Assembly (NCBI GenBank): GCA_037176885.1 | Contig: JAWWNJ010000131.1 | Coordinates: 496,001 to 560,000 of the forward strand | From: Favolaschia claudopus | Taxonomy: Eukaryota; Basidiomycota; Agaricomycetes; Agaricales; Mycenaceae | Direction: 5' to 3' | DNA length: 64,000 nucleotides | Shown here: in pieces, positions 23,677 to 36,500 of the stretch | How the letters are laid out: each line of letters begins with the position of its first letter | How positions within the stretch are numbered: position 1 is the first letter of the stretch | The notes under the pieces: model-generated | Told to the model about the DNA's origin: nothing | Seen by the model: the letters and a program-made list of their open reading frames with translations, nothing else | Database searches by the model: none | Program-made: the position numbers and the translations under genes

Positions 23677-23684
23677 TTTATATA
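23677..23684 (+). promoter_or_regulatory. Putative TATA box (TTTATATA)
   Basis: The sequence is 79-86 bases before the start codon at 23763, a usual fungal distance. Confidence 0.45.
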
Positions 23685-23762
23685 CCGATCCATGGCCAAG
23701 TTCCCTTCCTGCTTGCCACCCATTCCTCGCATTCGTTCCCATTCTTCCCAAGTCGGCTGCTG

Positions 23763-25250
23763 ATGGGCCTATGCCCAACAGACGCTCTCATATTCCTTCA
23801 CAATTTACTTGCCTGGCTACGCCAACTTCTCCAGCATTGGTGGTGTCCAATTTCGGATGGAAAGAAATCCTACGGGCCGGGCTTCGATATTGTCTCTGCC
23901 CCACCGCACATGGTTATTCACGGTAAACGTCCACACAGCGCTGATCGTTGTACCGGGACTCGCTAACCGCTCACCAGGAGGGACCGGAGGCTCCGGCGGG
24001 CAGTCTATGCTTCAGGGCGGGGTGGGAGGTAATGGAGAGGGCCCGCAGTTCCAAATACAAGCCCTAGAAATGGGAAACGTTCTCGTCAATGGAAGTAAGT
24101 TGGTTCAAGACTCGGCGTATTGACCTCTACTCACGAAATTCTCGCAGACGCCTACTACTACTGCAGCTCTATGTCGATGGTCAACATGCCCAATGATCGC
24201 GGAGAGCTTGTTCAATGGCAAAGAAGAACACAATTCATTATGCCGATCGTAGGTCGATTGTCGGAATACATCGAGCACGACAGAAACAACGCGCTATCCG
24301 TCGCTGTTTACTGTGTTGCATTTGTCCTGCTTGCACCAGGTCCCCTGAGCCTCATCAATCGTCTCCGATTAGCGCCTCTCACGGCTTTGTCTGTACTTGC
24401 TATCCCCCGAATGCTTTTCATGCACAACACCATCACCCTCGTCGATGTCACGGGAGAAGGCAGACTGATATCGCTGGACCTCTGGAGGAATCCTGCTGTA
24501 TGTACCGCAATTGAAATATACATTCATCTACTCAACACACACCTCAGGCATTCATGAAAAATCTCCAGGATCTGTTCGTCTGCAACCGAGAAATAACAAC
24601 CATCATTCGGTCGAACTCGTATCGGATACAAAATTCCGAGTGCTCAGTGTACCGACTCGGGAGCCCCCTGGTAACAGCGGGCACACAGATTTTCATGGCA
24701 GCTATTCTTTATCGCCCATTCGCGCGAAATATGACCTGTCCCTGGTGCAACGCTCAAATCCCTGTTGCTCCCGGCCATAATTTCCAAACCTCGATCGATT
24801 GGTAGGTTTGTGTTTTGTGGGAATCCGCTGTTACTTATGGAAATACATAGCACTGTCTGCGGGCGGAGGTTTTCTACATCTCAGTCTGCAGCTGAAGATT
24901 ACAGCAATCCGCATCCCAGAACACCATACTCCGAAAGCACGTCGAATCATTCAACCGAGGAAGGCAACAGTATTACCAACTCGAATAGGGCAAAGTCACC
25001 AACTACTCGTCTTCCAAAAAGCGCAAACTTCACACTACCACAACCATCCCGCGCTTCGCCACACATGGCGGGGCAGGAATCACAAGAAATCACCTCACTA
25101 AGATTTGTGCACTTACAGATGCTCTTGACTTCGTGCAAAGCATCAGGGGAAGTCAAATATCCCACCAATCAATATAGGCCATGGAAACGACTCTCCCAAA
25201 AATTCTTTGAGAAACTAAAGAGAAGAAACCGGAGGGCGTTGAATCGTTGA
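23763..25250 (+). CDS. Glycine-rich protein with hydrophobic segments, ubiquitin-like domain and zinc ribbon
   Basis: Exons 23763-23922, 23978-24094, 24148-24497, 24548-24801 and 24851-25250 give 426 residues. Exon 1 ends APPHMVIHG; exon 2 is one complete glycine-rich module (GGTGGSGGQSMLQGGVGGNG, EGPQFQ...VLVNG) between phase-1 introns. Exon 3 has one or two hydrophobic stretches (AVYCVAFVLLAPGPLSL and LTALSVLAIPRMLFM), possibly membrane-inserted. It runs on into ITLVDVTGEGRLISLDLWRNP, which with exon 4 (SNSYRIQ..., TAGTQIFMAAILYR) fits the fungal ubiquitin-like domain ULD_2. A CPWC...CTVC pair, split by the exon 4/5 intron, makes a C4 zinc ribbon. The tail is Ser/Asn/Pro-rich and then basic. 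The gene at 45048 has the same exon 1-4 layout with an identical exon 4 length (254 bases). Function is unknown; the family resemblance is by motif recall. Confidence 0.72.
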
Positions 25251-25639
25251 AGAGCTTCTGGAGCTGCTTCAACGATTTGAATTTGTGTTGCGGCTGTGAG
25301 GAAAAAGAAAGTATCGTCTGTTCTACTGTGCCGCTTATTTGTGCATCCCACTTCCTATGCGAAAAAAGATGGCACCATATTTACCCACATTTGTATACTC
25401 CAGTTACGAGTACATACTGCTCTTTGGCGTAATTTTATTTTCTTCCTTGCTATTTCATCCCAAACTATATGATAATCGAAAAATACCAACAGATACATGA
25501 AGACGAGGAAACTTGGAGACTAGTGAGGACAAGCGGTTACATCTCATAGGTTTTCGGATCGTATTTACCACGAACGAGAAGTAAGAGATTGATCAAAGTA
25601 GTATAAGATCAAGTGTACGGGGTATATGGCGGTGGCCAT
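25251..25639. other. 3' flank, no gene seen
   Basis: AT-rich non-coding sequence between the gene ending at 25250 and repeat copy 4. Confidence 0.35.
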
Positions 25640-27230
25640 CGGGTAAGCTGAAGTCGACCCCCGGACGCTGAACAACACCACAACGACATCCGCAGCAGCA
25701 GCGCCGTATGTAGAGAAGCCCATCCTGAGACATCCGCTCGGGGGAGGTGACTGCGTTGAGGGGGAAAACAGGAAAGTATTCGAAATCAGCCTCCATAGCT
25801 AAAATCCGACGAAACTGCAAACGCATATCTCTTCCGAGTCGACCCGCCGGCTACCGCGTCCCAAGCCCAACCCGTCCAGCGGCCCCATAACCACACCCGC
25901 AGCAGCAGCCCCGCATACAGGGGAACATATCCCGGGGCATCCGCTGGGCGAGGCGCAGCTCCCTTTCGAGGAAAAGGTGAAAATGTCTCGAAGCGAGAGG
26001 GCACAGCCACAGCAAGAAAGAAGCGTTCCCGACATCGCTCCTCTGCCTAGCGACTCGCAAATACTCAGCGAGCGCTTCGAGGTCAGAGCGTTTGCCTCGA
26101 CAAACCCTTGCTAGGACCCCCAAACCCTCAAACAGATGCGCCGCAGAACGAGCAGCAGGGAGTCTGAGAATTAAGAAGACAAAAGAAAGCCCAGGATCAT
26201 TCCCGAGCTCTTCGTCGGAGACCACAAAGCATAGCGCAACTCTCTCGTGACTCCGAGATTGATACGAAAACGAAAAAAGAAAGCATATCATGAATCGCTC
26301 AGAATCACCGCACACAGCGCACGAAGCAGTTTGCCACTCCAAATCCGTCTGCGCAAGTATGCGAGACCTTGGAGCCACTCTGGCGAAGGTGCTGGTGAGA
26401 GTTTTCTCTCGCCGTAAGAGCGTAGAACAATGACGACCCCTACCGCCAGCTATCCGAGACTGTGTTGTGCTCCCTCGAAGGCCATACATTGTGCGCAGCA
26501 GCACCATATTCCGGACTGCGTAGATCACGCCCATACCGACTTTGCGAAGTGGGAGCCCCTGTGTCCACATCGCGCGTACGAGTTTCTCAGCGGGAAAGAT
26601 GTCGATGTCTGCGAGAAAAGGAAAGCGAAGTCGGCGCATGGGAGTTGGGTCGGGCACAGCGATAGAATATGGGAAATTGAGGACAGAGAAATGCTTTCAA
26701 AGAAGCATCAGGGAGAACGACGAACGCGACAACAGAGGTAACGAAACGAATAGACGGGCAACCGGCATGGGAGATGAAACGTCCCATGCTACGCCTCCTT
26801 CGTTGATGTGGCTTTGTTCCCATTTTCGGCTTCGACGCGGGGCTTTCTCTCGCTCGTCGGCGGCATCTTCGTCCCAAGTGATAACGAGAAGGGTTTGTGA
26901 GGTTGCGATTGATACGAGGGCCGGTACGTGCATGGAGACAGCAGAGCGAGACAGCACGAAGATCTGGAAGGTATGGTGAGCAATGAAAATTTAATGACAA
27001 GATTGATGCGAAAAAAGGGGAAAAAATGATAGCAATGCTCGACAAAACGCGAATATGGAAGTTACAGACTCCAAAGCAGCCAAAGAAGGAAATGAAAAAA
27101 GATGAGAGTGAACAAGAGAAGAACATACAACGTACATTTCCAAAGAATTCTGCATCTCATAGCGCCGCGCGTAGTGTGCAGCTCCGTAAATCGTCGGTCG
27201 TCGTTATCAAGACACGTTGAATTCAGGACG
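25640..27230 (-). repeat. Copy 4 of the array's GC-rich repeat unit, with a tandem 3' block
   Basis: The 3' block is present twice in tandem (25640-25790 and 25795-26020). The rest matches copy 3, including the agatgtcgatgtctgcgag block (26599) and the minus-strand segment ending LVSIATSQTLLVITWDEDAA near 26880. The minus strand stays open for long stretches here, but GC-rich sequence does this by chance. It lies head-to-head with the gene at 28097. Confidence 0.65.
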
Positions 27231-28096
27231 AGTTATAGAACGGAGCGGGAGAATGGAGCGACGTCTGCGTTGGCAAGGGCAGCGCATGTGCTCGTCGGAG
27301 GTCGAGAGGCGATTGCGGGCGTATAGCTCTCGTGCTTCTCGTCATGATTGTCCTTTCCAAGTTGCGACACGCCATCCTCCAACGTCTGTACCCCGCACCG
27401 CGCCTATCCACCCCGAGTAGATGTGCTGCAGCAAGCCGCTAGGGAGACGAGAAGACTGAGGAGGCTTTGCCTCCGGTGCGGGTGTTAAGGCCCTATTCTG
27501 GGGACAGCATGTACGTATGCAGTAGCAAACTGCAAACTGTGACCACGATGAAAGATCCGAGACTGCCAGCGGTAGGGAGAAGATTTTGCATCACATCCTC
27601 TTTGTGGTGTCGGGACTGTCGGGAAACGGATGGTATTGGAGGAGGTAAATCTCTCACGCTTTCCCGCAGTTTCCCGCTTTGCTTTCTTCCGACTCTTCGG
27701 AGTTTTCTATACGCTATAACGTCCTCTAGACTTGCGGGCCCAGGAATTATCTGGTTTGTTTTCAACGAACCGGGTCCGATTCGCACCAGTTCAAGGGATC
27801 GAATTCAGCAACAAATCCTACATCATCATGCATGCATCATGTCCCAACCGCAAACGCTTGCGACCTGCGATTATAGTCCGCTGTTGGCAGGCTGAATCCA
27901 TCCTGTCCACTGAAAATAGCTGGCTCTCACACCGCCCGCTGAATTGCCACGAGGCCGCAGCGTGGCCAAAGCGTCACCGTGGCAAGAGGTTTCTGTATCC
28001 CATCTAAAGCATCGCCCTCCGTTACCTCTCTCCCCTCCTTGCCTGTCTCTACCTACGCCGTCACCCTAGTCCGCTGTCCCCAATACAACATCTGTC
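27231..28096. other. Intergenic/promoter region
   Basis: No supported gene. The region presumably carries promoter sequence for the gene at 28097 and for any minus-strand transcript of repeat copy 4. Confidence 0.35.
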
Positions 28097-30207
28097 ATGC
28101 TAGGCGGCTTCAGGCTATGGTACTTACTCATTCGACTCCTTCACGCACAAGCACACGTCGACTGGCCGCGAAACCCCTTACCTGCGCCCGTCACCATCAA
28201 CGGTGCGCTTGAAGTTTCCAAGTTATTGGCTTCTCTGACTTACCAACTCTCGCCTTTTCGTGTAGGCGGGACCGGGGGCGCAGGTGGGGCAAGTAGATTT
28301 TGGGATGGTGGTGCGGGCGGCAACGGGGAAGGCCCGCAAATCCATCACCCCGCCGTTGCAACATATAATGTCCAAGGAAGTGAGTTGCAACCTGTTTTCA
28401 ACGTTTCCGAGTCCGAATCCGACTTGGGTTTGTGCAACCAAGTTGAAGTCTGCGATGCTGACCAACACGCGCAGATGTACACTACTCTTACCACTACTCC
28501 TCGTCTTACTGCACCTGCAACTGCAATAGCAACTGCAACTGTGGGGATTCTGTATCCAAACCCACAGCTGAGGTCGTCTTGGAGGTAGACCGGATTGTCC
28601 GAAAAGTGCGTCAGGTAGCAGAATACATCCACGGCAAGGAAGAGAGAACGGTCGCCATCATTTATTATAATCTATATCGCCTGTTCCCACCGGATCGATC
28701 GAAACACTGGCAGTCCAATCCACGGGACACCTTCAATGACTTTCTCTTTGGCGACCCTGATAGCATAGCAGTCGCTGCCACTGCCATAGCAGCATGGTCT
28801 CAACATGGAATCGCAAATCTGTCTCAGGCTGTCGTTCATGGGCGCTTCCCGGTATATGCAAGCTCCTTCTCGGACACATATCACGCACGGTTCGAGGATG
28901 AAGACATGTGGTATGGGCTTCCCATCGTTGAAGACGACTGCAACATGGTCGTCAACAACATCCCTTTGTCGGCTTTGTTCAACATGCAATATTTCCCTTC
29001 TAAACCGGGCGGCGCTAACGACGAGCTGGTCACGCATTATCTGGGGAATGTGATGGAGCTACAGCATCTTCTCGCCGATCGAAGTCAGATCCAGAGCATT
29101 CTCATTCCCTCAGTGACTAGTCCTAGTGCTGCTCAACATGCTGCACGGCTACTAGCTGCCATCCACTCTCAAAGAGCGACCTACCGCTCCCACTCCTTCA
29201 TCGCACTACAGGTTAGAAACACCGCGCGTCAGTACGAAGAGCTCCTCCAGGTGCTACAAGAAACGCGGCACAGTGAGGACGATGCGCTCGCTGCTATCAG
29301 TATCATCTCGTCATTCCTATTCGACGGGGGCTCTGGGGCCTGGCAGGCATGGCTGAAGGTCTCATACGATTACGCGCGGAGCGTCTTCCAACACCACGAC
29401 CCGAAGGACACGCTGCAGAAGTGTAGCGAGCGAACGCGGTTTATCGTCAAGACTGCTATATGGTTCGACGTTCTAGCCGCCGTGACGACGCAAGAGTCGC
29501 CGCGGTTTCTACGCTACATTCACGAGCTCTACTCCCCCGAGAATAGCTCAATATATGACCCCGCCCTCCCCTCACCCCCCGCGCTCTCCATGCTCTCCGT
29601 CATGGGCTGCGAAAATCAAATCGTCTGGGCCCTCGCTGAAGCGAGCGATCTCGCAGTCTGGAAGCGCACGCAACAGGAACAAGGGCATCTCAGCATGCCC
29701 GAGCTCGTCCAGCGTGGCACCAGACTCGAGCAGTACCTCACCAACAAGTCCCCCTCATACCTTAACTGCACGACAGCGAAAACGGACAAGGAGATTGCGC
29801 GTGAGCTGAGCAGCGACATCTTCCGAGGCGCGACGCTGGTGTACGTGCGGTCGATCGTGTCTGGGGATTTCCCGCATGTGCACGAGATCACGCAAGCGAT
29901 TCTAGAGACGATGGGGTACGCGCGGACGACCGTGAGTCATGGGCAGAAGGTGTATAGTTCCGTGGTGAGGAGTACGGTGTTTGCGTTTTTTATTTGCGGT
30001 GCGTTGTCGGATGATCCGCAAGTGCACAAACAGGTGGAGGAACTGCTTAGTTTGTCGGAGGAGGATCCGTCTTTGTCGACGATGGGGAATGCCTCGTCGA
30101 TCCGGAGATTGTTGGACAAGATTTGGGCGGGCCGGCGCACGACTGGCGCATGTGCTCCCGTGCCATGGCGCGATGTGTTGAAGGATGCAAATATGCTGCT
30201 TGTTTAG
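28097..30207 (+). CDS. Glycine-rich module fused to a Fungal_trans_2-type domain
   Basis: Exons 28097-28202, 28266-28379 and 28475-30207 give 650 residues. Exon 1 ends APVTING and exon 2 is a full glycine-rich module (GGTGGAGGASRFWDGGAGG, NGEGPQ...YNVQG), both borders in phase 1. Exon 3 starts with a Tyr/Ser stretch and a Cys/Asn-rich run (YCTCNCNSNCNCG). It then becomes the long helical region of fungal transcription factors (PF11951 type): RDTFNDFLFGDP, MGCENQIVWALAEASDLAVW, ELVQRGTRLEQYL, FRGATLVYVRSIVSGDFP, and VVRSTVFAFFICGALSDDP. Members normally have a Zn2Cys6 finger at the N-terminus; here it is absent and the glycine-rich module stands in its place. The product may regulate transcription through partners rather than by direct DNA contact, or may have left that role; this is inference. 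Confidence 0.78.
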
Positions 30208-30399
30208 AGTGGAATTTCTTTCTGTTCTCTGTTTTTTCTACTTGCTTTCGTTGCATGCTTTCCATCGAGGATATCCTTTTTCGGAACGTTGTGCAACATG
30301 GTGTCGGGATTCACCACAAAGCTATCAAGACGCAACGACTCTTGACAAGAGATTCTGGACCGAGCCGACAGCTCAGGTACACTGCGGTTGCAGAGCGAC

Positions 30400-30640
30400 A
30401 TACCGTCTCAGAAATCCACGGGACACCTTCGATGACTTCCTGTTTGGCGACCCCAATCCCATCACTGACGGTGCACATACATCTTCCATACCACTAGTCC
30501 ACGGAACCGGAAAGCCTGGCCGGCCTCTACGTCCCCTCAATTCTCGCCTCACTTCGGTCTGGGAGAGTGATATAATGGTTTGCCGAGGGTGTCCGCGTAC
30601 CACCGCTCTCAGTGCAACACGGTAGAGGAATTGGAGGGAA
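30400..30640 (+). pseudogene. Degenerate fragment of the Fungal_trans_2 gene
   Basis: About 240 bases just downstream of the parent gene repeat its RDTFNDFLFGDP region (here NPRDTFDDFLFGDPNP) and the following exon sequence, with frame breaks afterwards. No intact frame remains. Confidence 0.6.
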
Positions 30641-30719
30641 CTCCTTGAGGACCCCAAGGTAACGAATTGTGTCAGTGAGGCGTTATCCATCGCTCCGGCT
30701 GACGAATCACACCCCAACA

Positions 30720-33050
30720 ACACCAAAACCATCGCAGAGGGAATCGGGTGCAACAGAAGAGTGCACGACGAATACATCCCGCCCCATCCGCCAAAACGCC
30801 CTCACAACCCCAGCGTGCTCTGGCGCAAAAGTGCTGAATCCGACCGGCCAACGTATCTCGAGCCCCGTACGCCGAACAACGCCATAGCAATATCGGCGGC
30901 AGCAGCGCGGTACACAGATAGGCCCATCCCGGTGTATCCGCTGGAGGGAGGCGACGACATTGAGGGTGAAAACGCCAAAGTCTCCCCGTCAGTATAGCAC
31001 AGCCACCATAGATGAAGGTCGGCATAAGTAGCTTGTGCTTTCGACGGAATAGAATTCGAGAGGGAGATAACGGCGGGCTGATCACACCCCTTATGCACCT
31101 TCCCGAGCAACAACTCTCGAGCGATCTGCTCAGAGGCAATGAGACGCGACACGCGTGCATCTGCATCGCGGAAACACGAATACCTAGGGCATCGATCGAG
31201 ACGTAACGACAATGAAAACCAGCGCCTTGTGCGATTCGATGTGATTTAGCGCTTGGGCGGTGGCCAAAGTGTTGCATGGAAACAAAAAAAAGGGACTCCG
31301 AAACAGTAACCTACAATGAAGGGGGACATCAGTACAAGTTACACTTAGAGCCAATCGACGACAACGCCAGTGTCACCGACCGGAGGCGGGAAGAAACGAC
31401 GAGAGGTAGAGGCGCATCCGCACGACGAGGCACACACCGCACCGCATCCGTATACTGACCCCTCCCTGATTCCGCGTTGTTTCGCCCGCGTGCACCATCC
31501 CGCAGCGACAACTCTCGACCCACACCCATCCGTCCATTCTGGCCATCACGACGAGTGTCGTGCAGGCGAGAAGAGACGGATAGGCGAGGTAGCACCGCGG
31601 CAAGGGACTGAGGTACATATTCACGACCATCCTCACGGAGATCAAGGGATACCGTGGATGACGACGCGTCTCAAGGCAGCTGTGATTTGACTGGAAGTGG
31701 CACACGCGAGGGAAACGAAACAGGAGTGGGGAGAGAACTTGAGGTCTGCGACGGGAGGGATAGATGTCAGTCAAGTGCAGCTCGGTTGGATAGGAAGAGA
31801 AGGGGAAGACTGACGGGTATTGGCAACGATGCAGAGAAAGAAAACGGTGCGCGCGCACAGAATTGGGGATTTCGCGCGTCTGAGCGCCTGTCCCCCACCA
31901 CCTCCAGTGATGTCGTCGCGGAATGTCGTGCACATACACTCTACAACCAGGTGTAAGATACTGACAGGGAGAACAATCATTGCGTACCACTTCATACATC
32001 CTTCGCATTGTCGGGTAGCGTCGAAGCAGGTGTAGTGAGATTGTCGCGTTGGCGAGGGATCGACGGAGATTTAATGCAGACTCGAGAGGAAAGGAGGAGG
32101 AGGAGGCCAAGAAAAGTCGAGCGCGCACTCATAACTGTCGTGGCGGCATACATATTGCTCGTCTATGCCAATCCCAGACGATAATCAGGAGCCATTTCCA
32201 AGCGCGGGGGACCGGTCTTGCTTGTCATCTGCTCAGTCCAGTGTTGGACAGGGGCAAGGCGTCGAAAGCTCGGCAAGGAGTAGTCTAATTCGTTTTTGAA
32301 GCATCAAAAGGGAGACGAGAAACGAAGAAGGCAGAGGAACGCAGAAGATAAGGTATGTGAATGTTACGGAGAACATCGCGATCGGAAACTTGAAGGAAGG
32401 AAGAAAGAAAGAAAGGCGACCAGACATTATGAGACAGACCGCATTCGACCTTCTGTTGCCCGTCCCAGCTCGTACCACGGACAGACTCTCGGGAAGCTCC
32501 GGAGGGAACGAAAAATGTCACCATATCGTACACCCAAACTGCGTAGAGCATCCGAAATTCGTCTGTATGGGTTCGCCACGCCCATCTCTGGAGTCCGGAA
32601 GCGACATTGTGATACGGTGAGGTGCACGTCATCGGTTATTTGTACGTCGGGCAGTGATGAGGGAGCGCCACGCCGCCAGCCGCTGAGTCTTGCGCGTTGA
32701 CGTTTGCTTTTCATGCATGCCGCGTATGAGTTGACGATGGAAATACGAGGGGCTAGGAGTTGTGAGAAAGTGAGAGAGGGCAATCAACACAGGTAAACAA
32801 CAACTGATCGGCAATTTTTGATTTTGAACACCGATTTTGTCTGCAATTCTGGGGCGCTCCTCCTGAGTCGTTCTGGAGCACTCAAGCTTGATTAGCTCTG
32901 CAGACTGTGCCGACGTTTCGACTTGACTTGATGAAATCTGAGATGATCTAATCCAGTTCTAATCCGAGTCGTACTAGGCGCCCGCATAAATTTGAAGACG
33001 ACCACTTGGACGACACATTGTACGGTAATCCTTGTCTCGTCTTAGTAAAA
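30720..33050 (-). repeat. Copy 5 of the array's GC-rich repeat unit
   Basis: The 3' block 30765-31015 matches copy 6 closely and stays open in the same plus frame in both (EYIPPHPPK...PRTPNNAIAI). The same DNA is also open on the minus strand. From 31150 it parallels copy 0. Minus-strand donor-like GTACGC sites follow short open segments at 31985. Originally it must have been head-to-head with the gene now at 45048; the KDZ element lies between them. Confidence 0.65.
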
Positions 33051-33316
33051 TCCAACGGTTTGATACTGCAAGATATCCTTCCCCTTTGCTGCCTGGAAAG
33101 TGGATGTTTTCCTGCAGTGGTTATCTCTAGAAGGACGACTCACTGTGGGTTCCATCTTACTTGGCTGCGTCGCGGGGTCCTAGCGCCCAGACGAAATGCT
33201 GTACGGTCAAACGGTGCATCTCGCGGCGATGACTCGGACCTGTGCGCCCATGTACCCTGCGCAGAGCGTGTTTTCTAATCCAGGAACCTGCCATGACATG
33301 GCCTCATGGCCGGCCG

Positions 33317-33325
33317 TTTTTATAC
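33317..33325 (+). promoter_or_regulatory. Putative TATA box now separated from its gene
   Basis: The sequence ttttatact lies 33 bases left of the KDZ insertion. With the 11.6 kb element and one target duplication removed, it would lie about 105 bases before the start codon of the family gene at 45048. Confidence 0.4.
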
Positions 33326-33349
33326 TCACCTGTCAGGGTTGAGGGCCCC

Positions 33350-33357
33350 CCACATCC
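33350..33357. repeat. 8 bp target site duplication, left copy (CCACATCC)
   Basis: It is identical to 44966-44973 and immediately precedes the left terminal inverted repeat. Confidence 0.92.
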
Positions 33358-33511
33358 CACCTCAGGCATCTACGTTTTGGTGCCGTAAACGCCCTCGGAG
33401 GCCGGTTTCTCTGTAGTAGTAAAAACCCCCTCGGAGGGGTACCCTTCGCAGGGAAGATTGTCATGTATTACTCAAATACATCATTTCTAAATCCGGTCGC
33501 AAACGCGTGAC
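33358..33511 (+). repeat. KDZ left terminal inverted repeat
   Basis: The reverse complement of 44810-44965 matches with only a handful of substitutions and small gaps. Both ends include an inner ctcggaggggtacccttcgc block. Confidence 0.93.
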
Positions 33512-33535
33512 CTTCGCTTTTCCTCCGCTGCCACG

Positions 33536-36500
33536 ATGGCCAAAACGAAACGCTCGACGCGTGCCAAGCAGCCGGCTGCGCTAGCTGGGCTCGGCATCCA
33601 CTACAAGAGTCCCATTAAGCCTCGAGATACGCGTAAACGGGGACTCGTACAAGGCTTCGGACACGCACATACCTCTGCCGCTGCTTTCGACCAGCTCGAC
33701 GCGCTTTTACGCGGTGACGACCCTCCAAGCGCGTCCCCAATCGCTCCCAGCAATGTCTTGCATACAGACGAGGGTCTGGATACGCCTGAGGATTCCTGGA
33801 TGGACGTCGACCCTCCACCAGCTCCTTTTGTCGCACCTCCCCCACCCGCTCCTCTACCTCGGCGGCAGCGACCTCGGCGGCCGGCTGGTGATGCAGCATA
33901 TGCACAGTTGAACTCTGCTTGGAGCGCCCTCCTGCCTTCACTCGAGATACCTTGGGCTCGATACTACCAATCTACAAGCGGCCAACCGCGCGACTTTATT
34001 CCTGCCGAGGTTATTCACGATTGTACATCGGCTTGCGAGGGTCCATCGAGTATCTCAAGGATCCGGTGTCTCTATACAACACGTAGGTATCCCATCTATT
34101 CGACATTTCATCAATTCACCAGTGCGTAGATATCCAGCATGTTACGGTGAAGACCTGCAACTGCAAGTCGGTTGCTGTCCTTCTTGTCGAGCACGGAGTT
34201 TTTCCAGCGTCTCCAACCAAGCCGAAAACAGGTGTTTCGATCGACTTGCTCGATTTCTATCGAGCTCTTTTCGAACGCTCTTGCGATGCTGTGACTGCGC
34301 TGGCAGCTGCACTCCATACAGTATACGAGAGGCGTGGATTCAGGATAACAACGGAACGGGTGTGTTCTTCGCTGTATTGTTGTGTTCGGTCTGACTGCTA
34401 TATACAGACGCGGGATGGGGACAGTAGTGCCAAGGATCCGTTTCGACGACTGCTAACACAAGCCGTCCAATGGTCGTGGAATTTGCGCTCTCAGCTGGAA
34501 AGGAAGGTGGATTTTGCACTCGCAGATGCACAGTTGAAGCTTGCAGCTGAACTGTCGAGCCCTATTGCTGCCGCCTCCTCCACCTCTGCCACCTCCGCCT
34601 TTGCCGGTGCCTCTACCTCTGTCGCCTCCGCCTCCGCCACCTCCGCCTCCGCCTCCGCCTCCGCCCCCTCCTCTGCCTCCGACACCCCCGCCTCTACCTC
34701 CGCCCCCGCCCCCGCCTCAGCCTCTGCCTCTGCCTCCGACACCTCCGCCTCTACCTCCGCCTCTGCCTCCGCTCACAAACTTCCTGGTCGTGCGCACCGC
34801 ACGCTAGTTGAACGGTGCCCTGCGTGCTTTAATCTCACTGTATGGGGGCGTTCGCTAGAGGAGTACGTGTTCTACATCATCTCGTCGATTTGTACTGACG
34901 CCTTCAATCAGAGGAGGAGATTGTCAGAACGGCGCAGACGGATGCTTCAGTTATCGCCACGACAAGGCCGGAGGTGATGGACCAATCTCCTACACACCAA
35001 GGCACTTCCTACCCAAGAGCCAAGTTGCCGCAGTTCGCAGACGGCTTGCCCTCGCAAGGAAAAAACCAGCTGCAAAGGTCCAACGTTTAGTCCCACAAGA
35101 GGTGATTGATTCGTGTGAGGAATCATGGGAGGCAGCCAACGAGAAGAAGCGGAAAGCCGACCCAGAGCGTTATGACTCTAGCGGGGTGTTTGTGATGACC
35201 TGCCGCCATGGACAGGTTATCTTCCTGTGTGACATTGATTCTCCGGGAGAGCAGCAGTGCTACATTGTAGCAATGCTCGAGGAGCTCTTCACTATGCTCC
35301 CACTAGACGCGACAGTCATACAGGCATACGACGTCGCTTGTGTGACTGATTACAGTCTGAATCTGGTATGTTTCCACGCCTTCACCACCTTCGCCACCTT
35401 CGCCTCACCCTTCGCCCAGTATCCAATCCTCTCAGAAGATATCAGGAGCCGTGTTTCCTTCGTCATAAATGGAATGCATGCATATGGGCATCAATGGGCT
35501 TGCCAACTGGTATATAGCCCTAGATTCCGCACTGGCATGGGCCTCTCAGATCATGAGGGTGTCGAACGATACTGGTCGCGAACGCGCAAGCTGATCCCTT
35601 TGACAAGGAACCAGTGGGTGAGTGTTTTTGGATTTGCTGTGTTTGTCACTTGATCTCTTACCATGAGGTTGCAGAGTTCGCGCAGGATATGGATGCTCGA
35701 CCTGTATGCGACCTTCGTCGGCGAAGAAGGTCGCGCCAATCTCGGGACTTGGATCAGCCGTCAACAGGACAAGAACATTAGCGTCAGATATCGCAATGCG
35801 ACAAAGGTTCTCGAAGATTGCCGCATCACCGAAAGGGAGCTTCGCGCCCAGTGGGTCGATCAGAAAGCTGCCCAAACCTCCATCCGTGCTCGTGAGTCCA
35901 TTTCACCTTCGTTTGATCATCATCTCAGTCTGCGCAGATGCTCCGGCTCGCCTTCGTCGTGAACTCGACAAGGTTCTGGTGCTACAGACTCAGATCGACA
36001 GTCTTGAAAAGGTGATCGAAGAGACCAAGAGCACTCTCAAGACCTCAGGGGCTCCAAAGCCGGCTTTGGCAATTCTTCAAGGGCTCCAGGTAACACACGA
36101 GAAGCTAAGCGCGGAGGCCGACGCACTCTATAGTTCCCTAAACATCCAAGACACTTATCCTGAATTGCGTGGGCTTCCCTTAGCATTTACACAGACTCTT
36201 CTTGTGATGCGGGATCTCAAGATCAACATCCGCAAGCGCGCTACCGGGTCTTTCATGGAGTGGGAAACTCTCGATCGTGCGGTTTCGGGAAGGCGAGAGG
36301 CGCTTGGGACCAAGCTGCACCAGTCTACGCGCAAGGCCATTAGTAGACGACAACCTGCGCTGTTAAAAGCTATCAATAAATTCAACGCTTGCTGCGCAGC
36401 TCTTGAAGACTTGCGCCCCCCTCGATGTTCTATCCCGATTCCCACCCCCCTCTCTACTCAGCTCAACGGCCTTCGGAACGATGTATCCCTCCACGAGGAC

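Noticed and set aside
25851..26657. 268-residue minus-strand frame in repeat copy 4
   Set aside because: It is long only because the DNA is GC-rich. Only parts of it agree with the frame shared by other copies, and it crosses probable intron sites, so it is not reported as a single gene.
34541..34807. Polyproline frame in KDZ exon 3
   Set aside because: It is the +1 reading of the Ser/Ala/Thr triplet repeat. The Ser/Ala/Thr frame connects to conserved transposase sequence on both sides, this one does not.
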